From Solen grandis (Eukaryota; Mollusca; Bivalvia; Adapedonta; Solenidae), in the NCBI GenBank assembly GCA_021229015.1, contig CM037785.1, positions 35,513,062-35,577,061 on the forward strand: 64,000 bases of DNA, given 5' to 3'. The translations under genes and the position numbers were made by a program. The number at the start of each line of letters is the position of its first letter. Position 1 is the stretch's first letter. This document shows, piece after piece, positions 1-10,702 of the stretch. Below the pieces are notes generated by a model. It was not told where the DNA came from. It was given only the letters and a program-made list of their open reading frames with translations, and ran no database searches.

Positions 1-84
1 GATGTTGACCTAACCGTAAAGGAAGATATGGACCTGAAAATGGAAAGGTGCATTGGAGAGCAATAGTCTAGCATGGATGAGAGG

Positions 85-301
85 TTAACCCTTTACCTCA
101 TGAATATTCATGAATAGATTAATGATTTAGGGAGTAGCAACTGACTTCATATGAATCAGAGTGGATTTTTCTAATGCCATGCACATTGTGTAGAATCTGA
201 GCTTCAATTTTGTTTAAGCAAACAGAGGAGACCGTGATCAGACAATAGGTCTGATCTGTTTGCCATTGCGCCAAAATGAGTCTGTAAGGAGTAAGGGTTA
301 A
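85..301 (+). mobile_element. piggyBac-like MITE (TTAA-flanked)
   Basis: The element starts TTAACCCTTTACCTCATG and ends with an imperfect inverted copy, GTAAGGGTTAA, so TTAA lies at both edges as expected for piggyBac-type target sites. It is about 217 bp with no coding capacity. Related copies lie at 45998-46262, 57252-57455, 61815-61990 and 62804-63000. They share the ATGAATATTCAT palindrome near one end and an internal stretch resembling 'tagaatctgagcttcaat'. The piggyBac assignment rests only on TTAA plus the CCCTTT terminus; no transposase is present. Confidence 0.65.
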
Positions 302-437
302 AGTATTTTTCCACAATGTTTTCTTCCAGTCATTTTAACTAGATGTTGGCTGAGATATTAGTCTGGTATGTACAAATCGGCTTTTGAGTCACTAAATATT
401 TTGGAATATGGAATACATTTATTTCATGTATAGTTTT

Positions 438-520
438 ATGTGTGTGTGTGTCTCTCTCTCACCATCCATCCATCCATCCATCCATTCCACTCTTCCTCTC
501 TCTCTCTATCTCTCTCTGTT
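438..520. repeat. Microsatellite cluster (TG, TC, CATC)
   Basis: Consecutive short runs of TG, TC, then CATC/CATCCATC, then TC again. The flanking 302-1050 stretch is AT-rich and shows no gene. Confidence 0.9.
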
Positions 521-1049
521 TCATCCATTTTCTTTAATTTTGTAGTTTAGTATGAAATATATTTGAATGGTTTTAGTAAAGGTAGGCTGAAACAGGCATA
601 TATATGTATGTATTATGGTTAAAAAAAATATATGGTTTTGTATATACCATACATATATTTTCAACATAATACATAAATATTATACTAGTAAAGGACAATG
701 CGTATAAGAAAACACATTGCCATAGAAATTAAAAAGGATTATTAAAGTATATCTAAAATAAAATTTTGTCTTTATTGTCTTATGAATATCTGTTTTAACT
801 ATCCAATCTTGGAATGACAAAAATAGGTGATATTTAGGTTCATTTATACATAAAAATAATATATTGTTCCTTATTTTTTCATCATACGTCACTATATCGA
901 TATTTGGTATAGGAATTGAAAATCAAACTAAAAAGCCCAAGGTGAATACAAGAGGTTTTGAAGATATTATACATTTTTTATTGTACATCTAAATGATTTT
1001 AATCGACGCAATTGTTTTAAATCATTCATATAATGACACTTCTTATATT

Positions 1050-1051
<2 letters not shown>

Positions 1052-1089
<38 letters not shown>
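1052..1089. repeat. (CA)n microsatellite
   Basis: An uninterrupted AC dinucleotide run of about 19 units, just upstream of the epimerase gene. Confidence 0.95.
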
Positions 1090-1092
<3 letters not shown>

Positions 1093-1170
1093 TGTATTCT
1101 ATTTTATTCATTTTTCCAAGTCAGTGTCACCAAACATAATTGGTTGGCAAAGAAGCCCAATAACAATTAA

Positions 1171-1184
1171 TTTGTCTATTCTAG
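1171..1184 (+). promoter_or_regulatory. Possible 3' splice site in the 5' UTR
   Basis: A pyrimidine-rich stretch ending CTAG lies 13 bases before the ATG of the epimerase gene. It fits an acceptor for a 5'-UTR intron, which would give an otherwise intronless coding region a eukaryotic transcript structure. The upstream exon is not visible, so this is a candidate only. Confidence 0.4.
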
Positions 1185-1197
1185 GAAGGGGAAAAAA

Positions 1198-2130
1198 ATG
1201 AAGATTCTCGTGACTGGCGGAGCAGGCTACCTGGGGTCAACACTAGTCCCTATGCTTCTAGAAAAAGGTCATGAAGTTACAGTCTTTGACCTCTTCAGCT
1301 GGGGAATTACCCCGCTACTTCCGATTGCTTCTTATCCAAACCTTCATATCTTGCGAGGAGACATCTGCGATCGCGAACACCTTGCGGAGGTCATGGCTAA
1401 CAAGGACGCTATTGTCCACCTTGCAGCAATCGTTGGCTACCCAGCGTGCGATAAAAACCCCGACATTGCAATAAAAATTAATATTGAGGGTACCAGAAAC
1501 GTATCGGAACTGAAAACCCCCGAGCAAGTCCTAGTGTACGCTAGCACTGGCTCTTGCTATGGTGCCGTAGACGGTGTGTGCACAGAGACCACGAAGATCA
1601 GCCCGCTGACGTTGTATGGCAGTAGCAAGGCGGAGGGCGAAAAGTTAGTCCTTGCCGTCGGTGGCATTGCGCTCAGACTCGCTACTGTGTTTGGTCTCTC
1701 ACCACGACTTCGACTTGATCTTCTTATAAACGACTTGACATACAAGGCTCTAAACGTAAGGAAATTCGAGCTTTACGAAGGTACTTTCCGGCGAACATTT
1801 TTGCATGTCAAGGATGCCGCAAATGCTTTTGTTTTTGCCATTGAACATTCCAAGGAAATGTGTGGCGAGGCGTACAACGTTGGGGACGAGAGAATGAATA
1901 TGACTAAGTCGCAAGTCGCGTCGATCATTCAGAATAATGTCAAGGGGTGTTGTATAACAGAGTCTAACAATGGAGTAGATCGAGATAAAAGGGACTATGA
2001 GGTATCCTACCGTAAAATCCAAGCTCTTGGCTACAAGTCTACCATAACCGTTGATCAAGGAATTGAAGACATGATCAAAATCTTGCCATTCATTTCGCAA
2101 GATGATTCCAAAAAATGCATGAATGTATAA
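1198..2130 (+). CDS. NAD-dependent epimerase/dehydratase (extended SDR), intronless
   Basis: A 310-aa single-exon ORF. Residues 6-13 (TGGAGYLG) form the Rossmann dinucleotide-binding glycine motif. GDICD near residues 54-58 fits the adenine-contact region, and HLAAIVG (74-80) is the extended-SDR HxAA strand. The catalytic set is T117/S119 in ASTGSCYG with Y140 and K144 in YGSSK. Family members act on nucleotide sugars (epimerase, dehydratase or reductase), normally in the cytosol; the exact substrate cannot be read. Length is normal for the family (about 300-340 aa). The start is the ATG directly before the Rossmann strand, preceded by GGGGAAAAAA. The sequence looks more like bacterial members than the animal GALE or UXS type, and the ORF appears more GC-rich than its flanks. 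An old horizontal transfer is plausible but untested. It is not obvious contamination: animal repeats flank it and an AATAAA follows. Confidence 0.85.
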   Translation: MKILVTGGAGYLGSTLVPMLLEKGHEVTVFDLFSWGITPLLPIASYPNLHILRGDICDREHLAEVMANKDAIVHLAAIVGYPACDKNPDIAIKINIEGTRNVSELKTPEQVLVYASTGSCYGAVDGVCTETTKISPLTLYGSSKAEGEKLVLAVGGIALRLATVFGLSPRLRLDLLINDLTYKALNVRKFELYEGTFRRTFLHVKDAANAFVFAIEHSKEMCGEAYNVGDERMNMTKSQVASIIQNNVKGCCITESNNGVDRDKRDYEVSYRKIQALGYKSTITVDQGIEDMIKILPFISQDDSKKCMNV

Positions 2131-2367
2131 ATTTATCAGATTGTTAACAGTTAACGTTACTGAGTTTTGTCATTTTCTAGTTTGTCAAGTACATTACAAG
2201 AAAACTTAGTGAAGTTGTTAGTATTTATCTTCTCTTTTTTCCAAAGAAGTATTTGAAGCATTTAAAGAAATCTATAAGATAATGAATAGAACAAAGCGTT
2301 TGTTGTGGACAAAACATATGTACCGTGAAAACCTTTAGTGGTCTTACTCATTTATAAACCTCTCTTA

Positions 2368-2373
2368 AATAAA
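2368..2373 (+). terminator. Polyadenylation signal AATAAA
   Basis: AATAAA lies 238 bases after the epimerase stop codon, with AT-rich DNA after it. It is the first good candidate for the 3' end of that transcript. Confidence 0.5.
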
Positions 2374-4468
2374 TAATTTACTTGTGAAATGCGTGCATGA
2401 AATGTAAATGAAGAATTGAAGTTGACTTATCTTAGCAGAATATGCTAAATTAAGGTAATCCATCCATCACTAAATTATAATCATGGTCTTTCATTTGCAT
2501 AAAAAGATGCAAGCATCCATTGACTTAGTGTTATATGTATAGACTCTGTTGCATAGACTCAATATCTATAAAAGGTTTGCATTTACTATAAAGTTCCCAT
2601 GATCACTTGATGGACCACATTCACAATTTAATGATGGAGGGATTACCTTAAAAGTTGTGAATTTCATTTAAATGTATATAGACGGGTAGAGTATCTATGC
2701 CATATGTATATGTGAAACATCGATTATAGTGTTTAATACAGGTGCGTTATTGGTTTTGTATATATGGGTAAACAGTAATGTTTTTTTGTTTTTTTTTAAT
2801 AGTTTAAATACGGCTATTTTTTGTATATAGGAGTTATATGGGTGATCACAATTACTTTTAGATGTTATAACACATACATACATGCAAGCAATTTTATTAC
2901 ATACACTTTTAGGTGTGCGTTTATTGTCTTAATCAATGAAACGTTCTTATGCTAATCCATCGTAATTAAAAGAAAGTTTGGCAAGGGCATTTGGTCTGTA
3001 TCCAAATTGGCTTCTTAAGAATAGGGTCAGCTAGGATGAAGTAACATTAAGTAAGGGTTTATTATTGTTGAATTTAGCGGCAAGCTTAATTTCCCATCCT
3101 TTTCATTCGAGCTAAAAAATAGAAAGGGAAAAATTTGTAAATCACGGTAGCAGTAATGTTTGCTCGCAAAGACACAAAATCGCACCGGCCGTTCCAAAGC
3201 CCTTAGTTACCTAATTGCGCGGTCGAGCAGCGGTCGTTTCCCGTAGTTCAATGCATTAATTGGTGTGCGTACTTACTTGTTCGCTGTTAAAACGCTTCTC
3301 GTGTTTAGACACACGCTAGTCATACGTTGGGCACACGTTAATCACACACCAGATGTGTCATCTTCATTCAAGAATGCTAAAAAAATTAACAATTAAAATG
3401 TTCAGAGAACGTTGACCAGAACATCATGGTGTGACGGCCCCGTAAGGCGTAAACCAACGTGACCGTGAGATGTGACCACGGTTTTAAGTAGAGTTAACGA
3501 TTAAAGTATGCTCTTATCACTTGGTATTCAAACAATCAAAGAAAATATGACATGTGAAATTGAAACCAAATATTATAATAATTTTACTTTTAAAAAATAC
3601 AAAGGTAATTTGTTGTAATCATTAATTTATATACATGTATGGCAGCATCGGTACAGTATTGCATAGTATATATTTATTAGACAATTGTATTTGTACAAGG
3701 TATATAAATTTGATGATTTCATATACATAAAACAATCATTTTATCTTGTTGCTTAGAAACGCATTGCCTTTGAAAAAAAAAACAACTTTTATAGCGTGTT
3801 TTTAAACAATTAAAGATTTTTTTAGAAATGTATTGAGGCATATTTCAACGGTAGTTTGGTGCATGTTTAATGATAACTCATCAAGTAAGATATTGATTTC
3901 CGGAGGAAAAAACAACAACAACAACAACAACAACAAAAAACTCCAATTATAATTGTTAATAAAAACATAAACTGTAAGTGTGATGTATTCCGGCGGTAGA
4001 GTTCAGCGTTTTCAATCATCTGTAGATCCTGTCGATCATTTAGAAATAATAATTATAGATACGGTTTCTTTGCATAAACCGCTTTCCTTTTCTTTTATAA
4101 TGGATATAATAGTGAGTGTACGTGTGTGTAAGACAGAGGCGGACGAAAGAGCTGAAATTACATTATATTTATGTATAAGGGAATCTAGAAATAAAAAGGG
4201 GTAAACATATCATACAGGTTTTCTCTTCTTTACTTCTTACATATTAATTGATTCTGGTTTAACGTCCATAATTATTTAATGCGACCTAGTAATTCTATGT
4301 CATTTCGCTCATAATTCAACGTGGTTCCCCGTAGTTACACGTAATGCACACTATCTACTTCAACCGTCTTCTACCTAGTTTACCATGGTTACACTATAGT
4401 GAACCAAGTCAAGTACGGTCAAGTACGTGTGCGTGATCGTATGATGTAACTACTACGGTGAACTACGC
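2374..4468. other. AT-rich intergenic DNA, no gene seen
   Basis: Stop codons are dense in all frames. The longest ORF (3980-4204, 74 aa) has no recognisable domain. A (CAA)n microsatellite lies at 3909-3935. Confidence 0.6.
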
Positions 4469-4523
4469 GGTGAGGAGCTGAGTTAAAGTCAGCGACTTTA
4501 CCATCTCAGCCACGGAGGCCCCA
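4469..4523 (-). mobile_element. SINE head fragment (tRNA-derived, family 1)
   Basis: On the minus strand it begins GGGGCCTCCGTGGCTGAG and continues into AAAGTCGCTGACTTTA. This matches the 5' end of the complete SINE at 56668-56930. Only the A-box side survives. Confidence 0.6.
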
Positions 4524-4724
4524 CTTGTAGACTGTAGCAAAAGACAAGTTTGAACTTGATAAAGTTCCTAGTTCGTTTGCGTGTGATCACAGGGACTCGG
4601 AGTTCAATGGGGCGAATCATTCGTATACAGGGAGGACCTTGTTTTTCGGTTAATTTTTAATATCGCATTTTCGTGCAGTCCGCTAAGTGATGTTGTTCAT
4701 TTACGTTTTGAATGAATTAAGATA

Positions 4725-6150
4725 AACAAGAGGGCCAAGATGGCTCTGAAGTCGCTCACCTGAGAAACATTGCCTTCATTGCCTGTACAAGATACTATTA
4801 AAGCATAGTCATTTTGAATACAGAACCATGCAGAAATAAAAGCAGATCATTTCAATTCCACACCCTAAACAAAGATCATGTACTTATAATTTAAAAACTC
4901 AAAAGAAGGTCACTGAGTCATGATAAAGGTCATTCAAAGTCAAAGATCAATTCCACACACTAAAACGTACCTTGTGATCCAAAATTGAAGGTCATAGCTC
5001 TCTATGGAAATTACTTTCTGACAAGAAGATTTTTTTTCCAACTTTTTTCCTGTGAAAGTCTACATAAAGCCAAGGGACTCCTGGGGCGGAACCAATTTTG
5101 ACCCAATGGCTGTGATTTTAAACATACTTGGTAGAAGTGCACCAGGCCATGTTACACACCAAATATCTAAAAATCAGTCTTTGTTGTTTCTGACAAGAAG
5201 ATTTTTCTAGTTATTCCTATATAAATCAATGTAAAATCAGGTGACCCTTGGGATGGGGTCAATTTTGACCCCAGGAATATGATTTGAACAAACTAAGTAG
5301 AGGTGCACTAGGACATGTTACACCCCCAAGACCTTGCAGTTTTTGACAAGCAGATTTTTCTAGTTTTCCGGATATAAGTCTATGTAAAATCAAATGACTC
5401 CTCGTGCGGGATCATTTTGACCCTGGGGTCATGATTTGATCAAACTTTTTACAGATCTACTAGATAATGCCACACAATAAATATCGAAGCTTTAGACCCT
5501 GCGGTTTCTGACAAGAGTATTTTTTCAAGTTTTCCACGGAGCCAATTTTGACCAAAGTGTTATGATTTGAACAACCTTGGTAGAGGTGCACAATGCTATG
5601 TTACAACACAAATATCTAAACTCTAGGCCTTGTGGCTTCGGAGAAGATTTTTAAAGCTCCCGTGACCCAGATATGCAATGGACGGAACCATTTGCACAAC
5701 TTTGGTAGTTTCATGCAAGGAACATCATAAACAAGTTTTATCAAATTTGGTCCATACTTCCAAAGGGCATACTTCTGGTGTGTTTCATGTGAACACAAAA
5801 TCCAGCCTTCGAACACAACTTCATGTGGGTAAGTTTAAATCAAATCCCTCAAGTGTCGTAAGAGATGTTGTGTTCACAGGTTGCTACTGCGTTCGTCCAT
5901 AACGTTAGCGTTATTGTAGCGTAAGCAGGGAACCAAATCAATAACAGTTCGAGCATTATGGTTAACTGAACCGAAGCTGTATTAAGGTAAAATGACAATG
6001 TCATAATTCTAGATAAATCATGATAAAACAAAGCCCAGCCTAAATACACAATTATATATAAAAGTAAGCTTGTGGATAAGTTTGAACCGTGTGAGAGGAG
6101 TTGCTATCATAAGGTATAGCTAACGGACGGATGGACGACGGAGGGTTTAA
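4725..6150 (-). mobile_element. Helentron-like non-autonomous element with internal repeats (R1)
   Basis: Read on the minus strand, the element ends with CTCAGGTGAGCGA followed by a hairpin-like AGAGCCATCTTGGCCCT and CTTGTTT. These are the same terminal blocks as the 35521-36220 element. The interior holds several degenerate units built around 'gatttgaacaaacttggtag', 'aggtgcac' and 'catgttacac'. No ORF of note. The far edge (near 6150) is approximate. Class assignment is inferred from end structure; no Rep/helicase gene is present. Confidence 0.5.
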
Positions 6151-6389
6151 CATTTTACTACTCTTCGGTCGTAAAACAAGATATGCGATCAGAAAAAAAA
6201 AGTCAGCAGCTTATGAGCTGTCCGAATATTAATCTTTTGTATGATAGAAGAGCATGTATACCTGCCTGTGGGCAAACATAGACAGAAGTTCCCTATTTCC
6301 TGAAAGTAATTTATTTCAAAGCTGTTTATAGACGTTAGAAAGTGAGCTTGTATAATGCGCTAAGCATGAGAAGAATTGAATAGTACTAA

Positions 6390-6740
6390 TTTGGTGTCCC
6401 CCGAGGTCATCCAGGGGTCAGGCCCCACCCCCTTAATTTTTGTTTATGACCTTATACCTCAAAAACTGTTCAGATATCCACCCATAAATGATATATATTC
6501 TTGTTCCTCATGATGAGACAGATTGAATTGTAGTTCTTTAGTGTCCTCGGGGTTCACAATGGGGTCTGCCCCTCCCCCACTGACCTTTATTTAAAAATAA
6601 ATTTGAGATTCTCACCCCTCAACCATATATATTCTTGTTCCTCGCGATAAGATGGATTGAAAGATACTTCTTTGATTTTCACATGGTCACCAAAGGGTCA
6701 CTTTTACTTCTGACCTTATTTCTAAAAAGGCCATTCATGT
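6390..6740. repeat. Degenerate direct repeats
   Basis: Two to three diverged units share 'atatattcttgttcctc', 'gatgagacagattga' or 'gataagatggattga', 'ttctttgat/ttctttagt', and 'ggtca...gggtc' blocks. No coding capacity. It may be an old dispersed repeat with an internal duplication. Confidence 0.45.
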
Positions 6741-8130
6741 ATGATTGTCTAAGGAGAAACTTCGTTTGGGAGACTTAGTAACAGTTCACTATTACAATTA
6801 TTACTTGTTAAATGTATGGCGATAAAATGTTTCGAACGGTTTGTTACTGGGGGTAACAGCTGATCCTGCTTTACTATTAAAAAGACTTGCTTACATTGGA
6901 CTAGGAATAAAAGGTATGGAAACAGCAGTTAATCAAGCTATTAATGCAACAATACAATTACCATATGGCATGTTGAAATATGATAAAGTAATAATTATAT
7001 CTTTTTAGGGTTTTAGCGAAACCTGATTGTGAATGTCCCAGAACAAGAAATTGGAATGTCATTATTTTGCGTTTTCTGTCACTCAGAAACGAGTGTTTTG
7101 TACAGTCCTGGAGACAATGTACCATTTACCATGCGGTATATTTAGACGGCAGCTTGTCGTCTTCAGTAGCTAGAAACGCTTACCAGGCATCGCTGACCTT
7201 GCTAATTTGCATATTTTCCATGACAAGTTTAACTGTACCTCTCCGCGCTTAGTGAGGATCCACGCAATGCGATTCTGAAATTACGAATACGAATGGAATC
7301 TATTAGGCAAACCTTTTATTCATAATCGTAACCGCTATTCATGAGCTGTTGTTTGTAAACGTGTTATTTTGCTCTGTAAACATCCATTTTAAGCGTGAAC
7401 AATATATCCGTGACACTTATAAATCAGAATAGCAACCCATTTTACATACTTGAAGATCTACTCCTGTAAAAAGAAAAAAGTAGCGCTTCGAATGTCTGTA
7501 ATTAACCTAAAGTAGTTCACGGGTAAGTTTGCATGTAAGCAAGTTAGGTTTCTACCAGAGCATTTCTTAACTTTGAAACAGAAATAAACATTCAAGTGTC
7601 TAAAACATCAAGTACCTTGTCAAGTTCTACACTTAATTAAGTTACAGTAGAGAGTGTATATAAATCGGGTCCAAGGAAATGACTTACTTCTGAGTTTATA
7701 CAGTCAAGTTCAGGACCCTAATTACGGATTGTTTTGTAACAGAGTGCGTATTCGATTGACTTACTACCGACTATAGTTGCAGGAGAGTGTGTGGAGTTTT
7801 GCGTCATGTGGCTTTTGCCTCTATTGTATCAATAATTAAGAATCACAGCTTTTTTTCTGTTAATCCGGCTGCCGTCTCTCAGCGCATTGAGCGCTTTGAT
7901 TTATTACTGAATACGTTGATACTGCAGTAGTAAGATACTGCGACACGAGATCGCAATTGAACGATACAATGTACCATCGTGCGTCGTATCGTATCGTCTC
8001 GATGTCGTATCGTACCGTCGGATGTCGACTTGTCAACAGCAAACAACTTGACATCGTCGGATACCCAGCGGCGGCTGATTACTCTAACTCTCCATACTGA
8101 ACCACAAGTGTCCGGCTCGTTGTCTGTTCA
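6741..8130. other. Intergenic DNA, no gene seen
   Basis: Only short ORFs without domains. A CGTATCGT-rich patch lies at about 7975-8030. No RNA gene recognised. Confidence 0.5.
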
Positions 8131-8132
8131 CT

Positions 8133-8302
8133 ACAACCCCCACTGGTGTCACTACAACCCCCACTAGTGTCACTGCCCCCCCCCCCCCCCCCAACAAAAA
8201 ATAATATAATGTCATATACATGTATATATAAATATGACATCACAATATTTTTTTTTTTTTTGGGGGGGGGGGGGGGGGGGTAGGGTGAAGTGACACCAGT
8301 GG
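8133..8302. repeat. Inverted repeat with poly-C and poly-G arms
   Basis: CCACTGGTGTCAC on the left is complementary to GTGACACCAGTGG on the right. Inside these are a run of about 18 C and a run of about 20 G, enclosing an AT-rich centre (atgtcatat...atatgacat). The whole can fold back on itself. ORFs predicted here are homopolymer artefacts. Confidence 0.7.
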
Positions 8303-9076
8303 AGAAAGGATAGTAACAGAAGGAAATGACATTGAGTGTCTGACGATTACAACATGAAAGTATGATAGGGAGCTCGACGGTACAATATGGATCTGTATAA
8401 CTTCTGTATAATTTGGGGAGAACACCCTTGAACATATAGATAAATGAAGAATTTTCTTAAATCGTGTTACTTCGCCTATCTCCGGAAACCTCCGTAGAGA
8501 AACGCCTCTCTGAGCTTTACAAATATAGTGACACAACGTCCTTTCTCTATTTTAATTCTATAAGTTTCGAAATGGAATCCTGTCTCGCACAAATGATTTG
8601 TTTTTGTATTAGATGGGTGTCTGAGTGAAAAAAGTAAATACGACTGGTTGGACATCATATAATGAAGTTACATGAAACATAAGAATCAATTAAGACCGCT
8701 TTCCATGCACTTCTGCAATTGCTCTTAATCCCGTAATCACTTTTACCTAGGTAACTATTAGTTTTTGCTAATAACATTTTGAACATTATTTATAGTTCGA
8801 TATTATATGCAGAATATTATATGAAATAAAATACATGTATATCAAATATATAACCATAAAAATATTGTTTCTAGGAATGACTTTGGTAATTTTAGACCTT
8901 CGGCTAAAAATCATCGTCGAATACCCACGGCCGATCGATAGATCTTCTATGATGTCATATTGTGAAACGGAATAAGTCAGCCGGGAGTATCCGCCGATGC
9001 TAAAAATGGAGAAAGATGTACTTAAAGAAAAAAATATATTAGTTTCGTTTAAACATGTTTAGTTTTTCATTTGAAA

Positions 9077-9190
9077 CAAGTTCTTAAAACTTACACTTAT
9101 CCCTCTCGATGGTTCCTGGGTAGGACAAGTAGTTTGTTCTTGGAAAGGCCAAATCCTCTAATGGCATTCGAACCTTCGGATATTGCCATA
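9077..9190 (-). mobile_element. Old SINE remnant (family 2)
   Basis: Shares 'acaagttctta', 'ccctctcgatggttcctggg' and a 'attcgaaccttcgga' B-box region with the complete minus-strand SINE at 59226-59420, but is diverged and lacks clear ends. Confidence 0.5.
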
Positions 9191-9524
9191 TATACTCAGT
9201 TGCAAAAGGAAGACAGTGTAGTCAATTTTATATTTGGCATCTTTCTTTCTTTCTTTTTTTCTCCCCATCCCCTTTTTTCAGAAGGAATTAATTAATATGA
9301 TTTTGATTGTTTAAGGGGAATGTTTGCAACCTGAAAATAAAACATTAGCTGAATGCACACTTTCTTCTGTAACCGAGTATATTTTATATCATTTTATCAT
9401 TTTCCATGATATTTTCAAATCATTTCTTTAATATAGCTATGTCTATCATCATAGTGCATAAAGTAAGGCAACTAGTGTATAAATATTTTCTGCATTATAG
9501 TAACCAGTATTATTGGTTTTCACC

Positions 9525-9640
9525 GAGGCAACCCGGGTTCGATTCCGGCATTCAACTGTATTAAACAAGCTCCGTTTCCCTGTGGTGTTGTTTCGAATGT
9601 TCGATTCCCATTCGTTGTAGGTCGAAAATATTTTAAGACC
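9525..9640 (+). mobile_element. tRNA-like SINE remnant
   Basis: CCCGGGTTCGATTCCGG matches a polymerase III B box. No plausible A box or cloverleaf is visible upstream, so this is read as a SINE remnant rather than a tRNA gene. Confidence 0.35.
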
Positions 9641-9786
9641 TTCTATTGCGCAAAGTGTTATTGTCGTTATAAAAGTGTTTTCTAATAAAAGTATAAGAAA
9701 TAAGTCAATTTGTTGGTAATGAAATTTGTATGTTGGGTTTTATGTCTTACGATAGTAGTGCAATCATATGGAGGTTCTGTCTTCAT

Positions 9787-9922
9787 GACACAGGTGCAGT
9801 GGCGTCTGACTGTGATATCATACTGATGTGACCTAAACATGTAGCACGATACCACACAGGTGCAGTGGCGTCTGACTGTGATATCATACTGATGTGGCCT
9901 AAACATGTCGCATGATACCACA
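9787..9922. repeat. Two tandem copies of a 66-bp unit
   Basis: CAGGTGCAGTGGCGTCTGAC recurs at 9791 and 9857 and the units stay nearly identical to their ends. A short ORF on the minus strand repeats with the unit and is not regarded as a gene. Confidence 0.85.
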
Positions 9923-10621
9923 CATTATTCTAACACCGGGCCAACTATAGTTCAGGGACTACGCTATATATATATTATATGCTGTTAAGTCCCTCCTTTT
10001 TCTTTTTCTTTCGATCCATTTTTTTGTATCTCTTGCCTAATTTCATTTGACATTATAACTATCTCTATCTTGCTCTTTTCCTTCTCCCGTCGCCCTCTTT
10101 ATCAATGTCTATTTTCTATTAGTTTCATCGCAAATAAACAAATTCCATTTCAGATTACCATGACATTTTACATTTACGATATATATTCAAATATATTTTA
10201 CAAAACTGTTAATTGTACAACTGGATGATTAAATTAATCAAACCTTTGACACATCCTGTATAGACGCAGGTATGGAGTATATTATCTGAATTCACCTAAA
10301 TAATAAAACAATGTTGTCCACAGATGTTATCCTTATGTGTTTTCCAAGTTTACGAAGCTAGATATGAAATAATCATTTATGACTGCTGATTAACAGGATG
10401 TGATTTAACATAAACATTTTCCTATCACTGAAGCGTGCAAAATATTCTTCATTATATATTCCATAATATAATAGATATGTGCAAAACATGAGCTATAATT
10501 ATATGAAATTCGGATAGGGCACTTTAACATGGCCAGTGCATATCTGAGGTTTAAATGTTTATAAATATGATAATGATAAACAAACAAAAACGATTCTATC
10601 TTTTAAGTGTGGCAATACTAT

Positions 10622-10702
10622 AATCTGATTAAAATCAGCACCTAACGTCACTTCGCTATACTACGTTGCGAAGTGACGTTAGGAGCTGATTTTAATCAGA
10701 TT
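10622..10702. repeat. Near-perfect 35-bp palindrome (fold-back element)
   Basis: The left arm 10622-10656 pairs with the right arm 10668-10702 at 34 of 35 positions, around an 11-base loop. The arms run AATCTGATTAAAATCAGC then CTAACGTCACTTCGC. It resembles a minimal fold-back MITE; no clear target-site duplication is seen. Confidence 0.9.

Noticed and set aside
8079..8536. ORFs of 98-118 aa with proline and glycine runs on the minus strand
   Set aside because: Produced by poly-C, poly-G and poly-A tracts.
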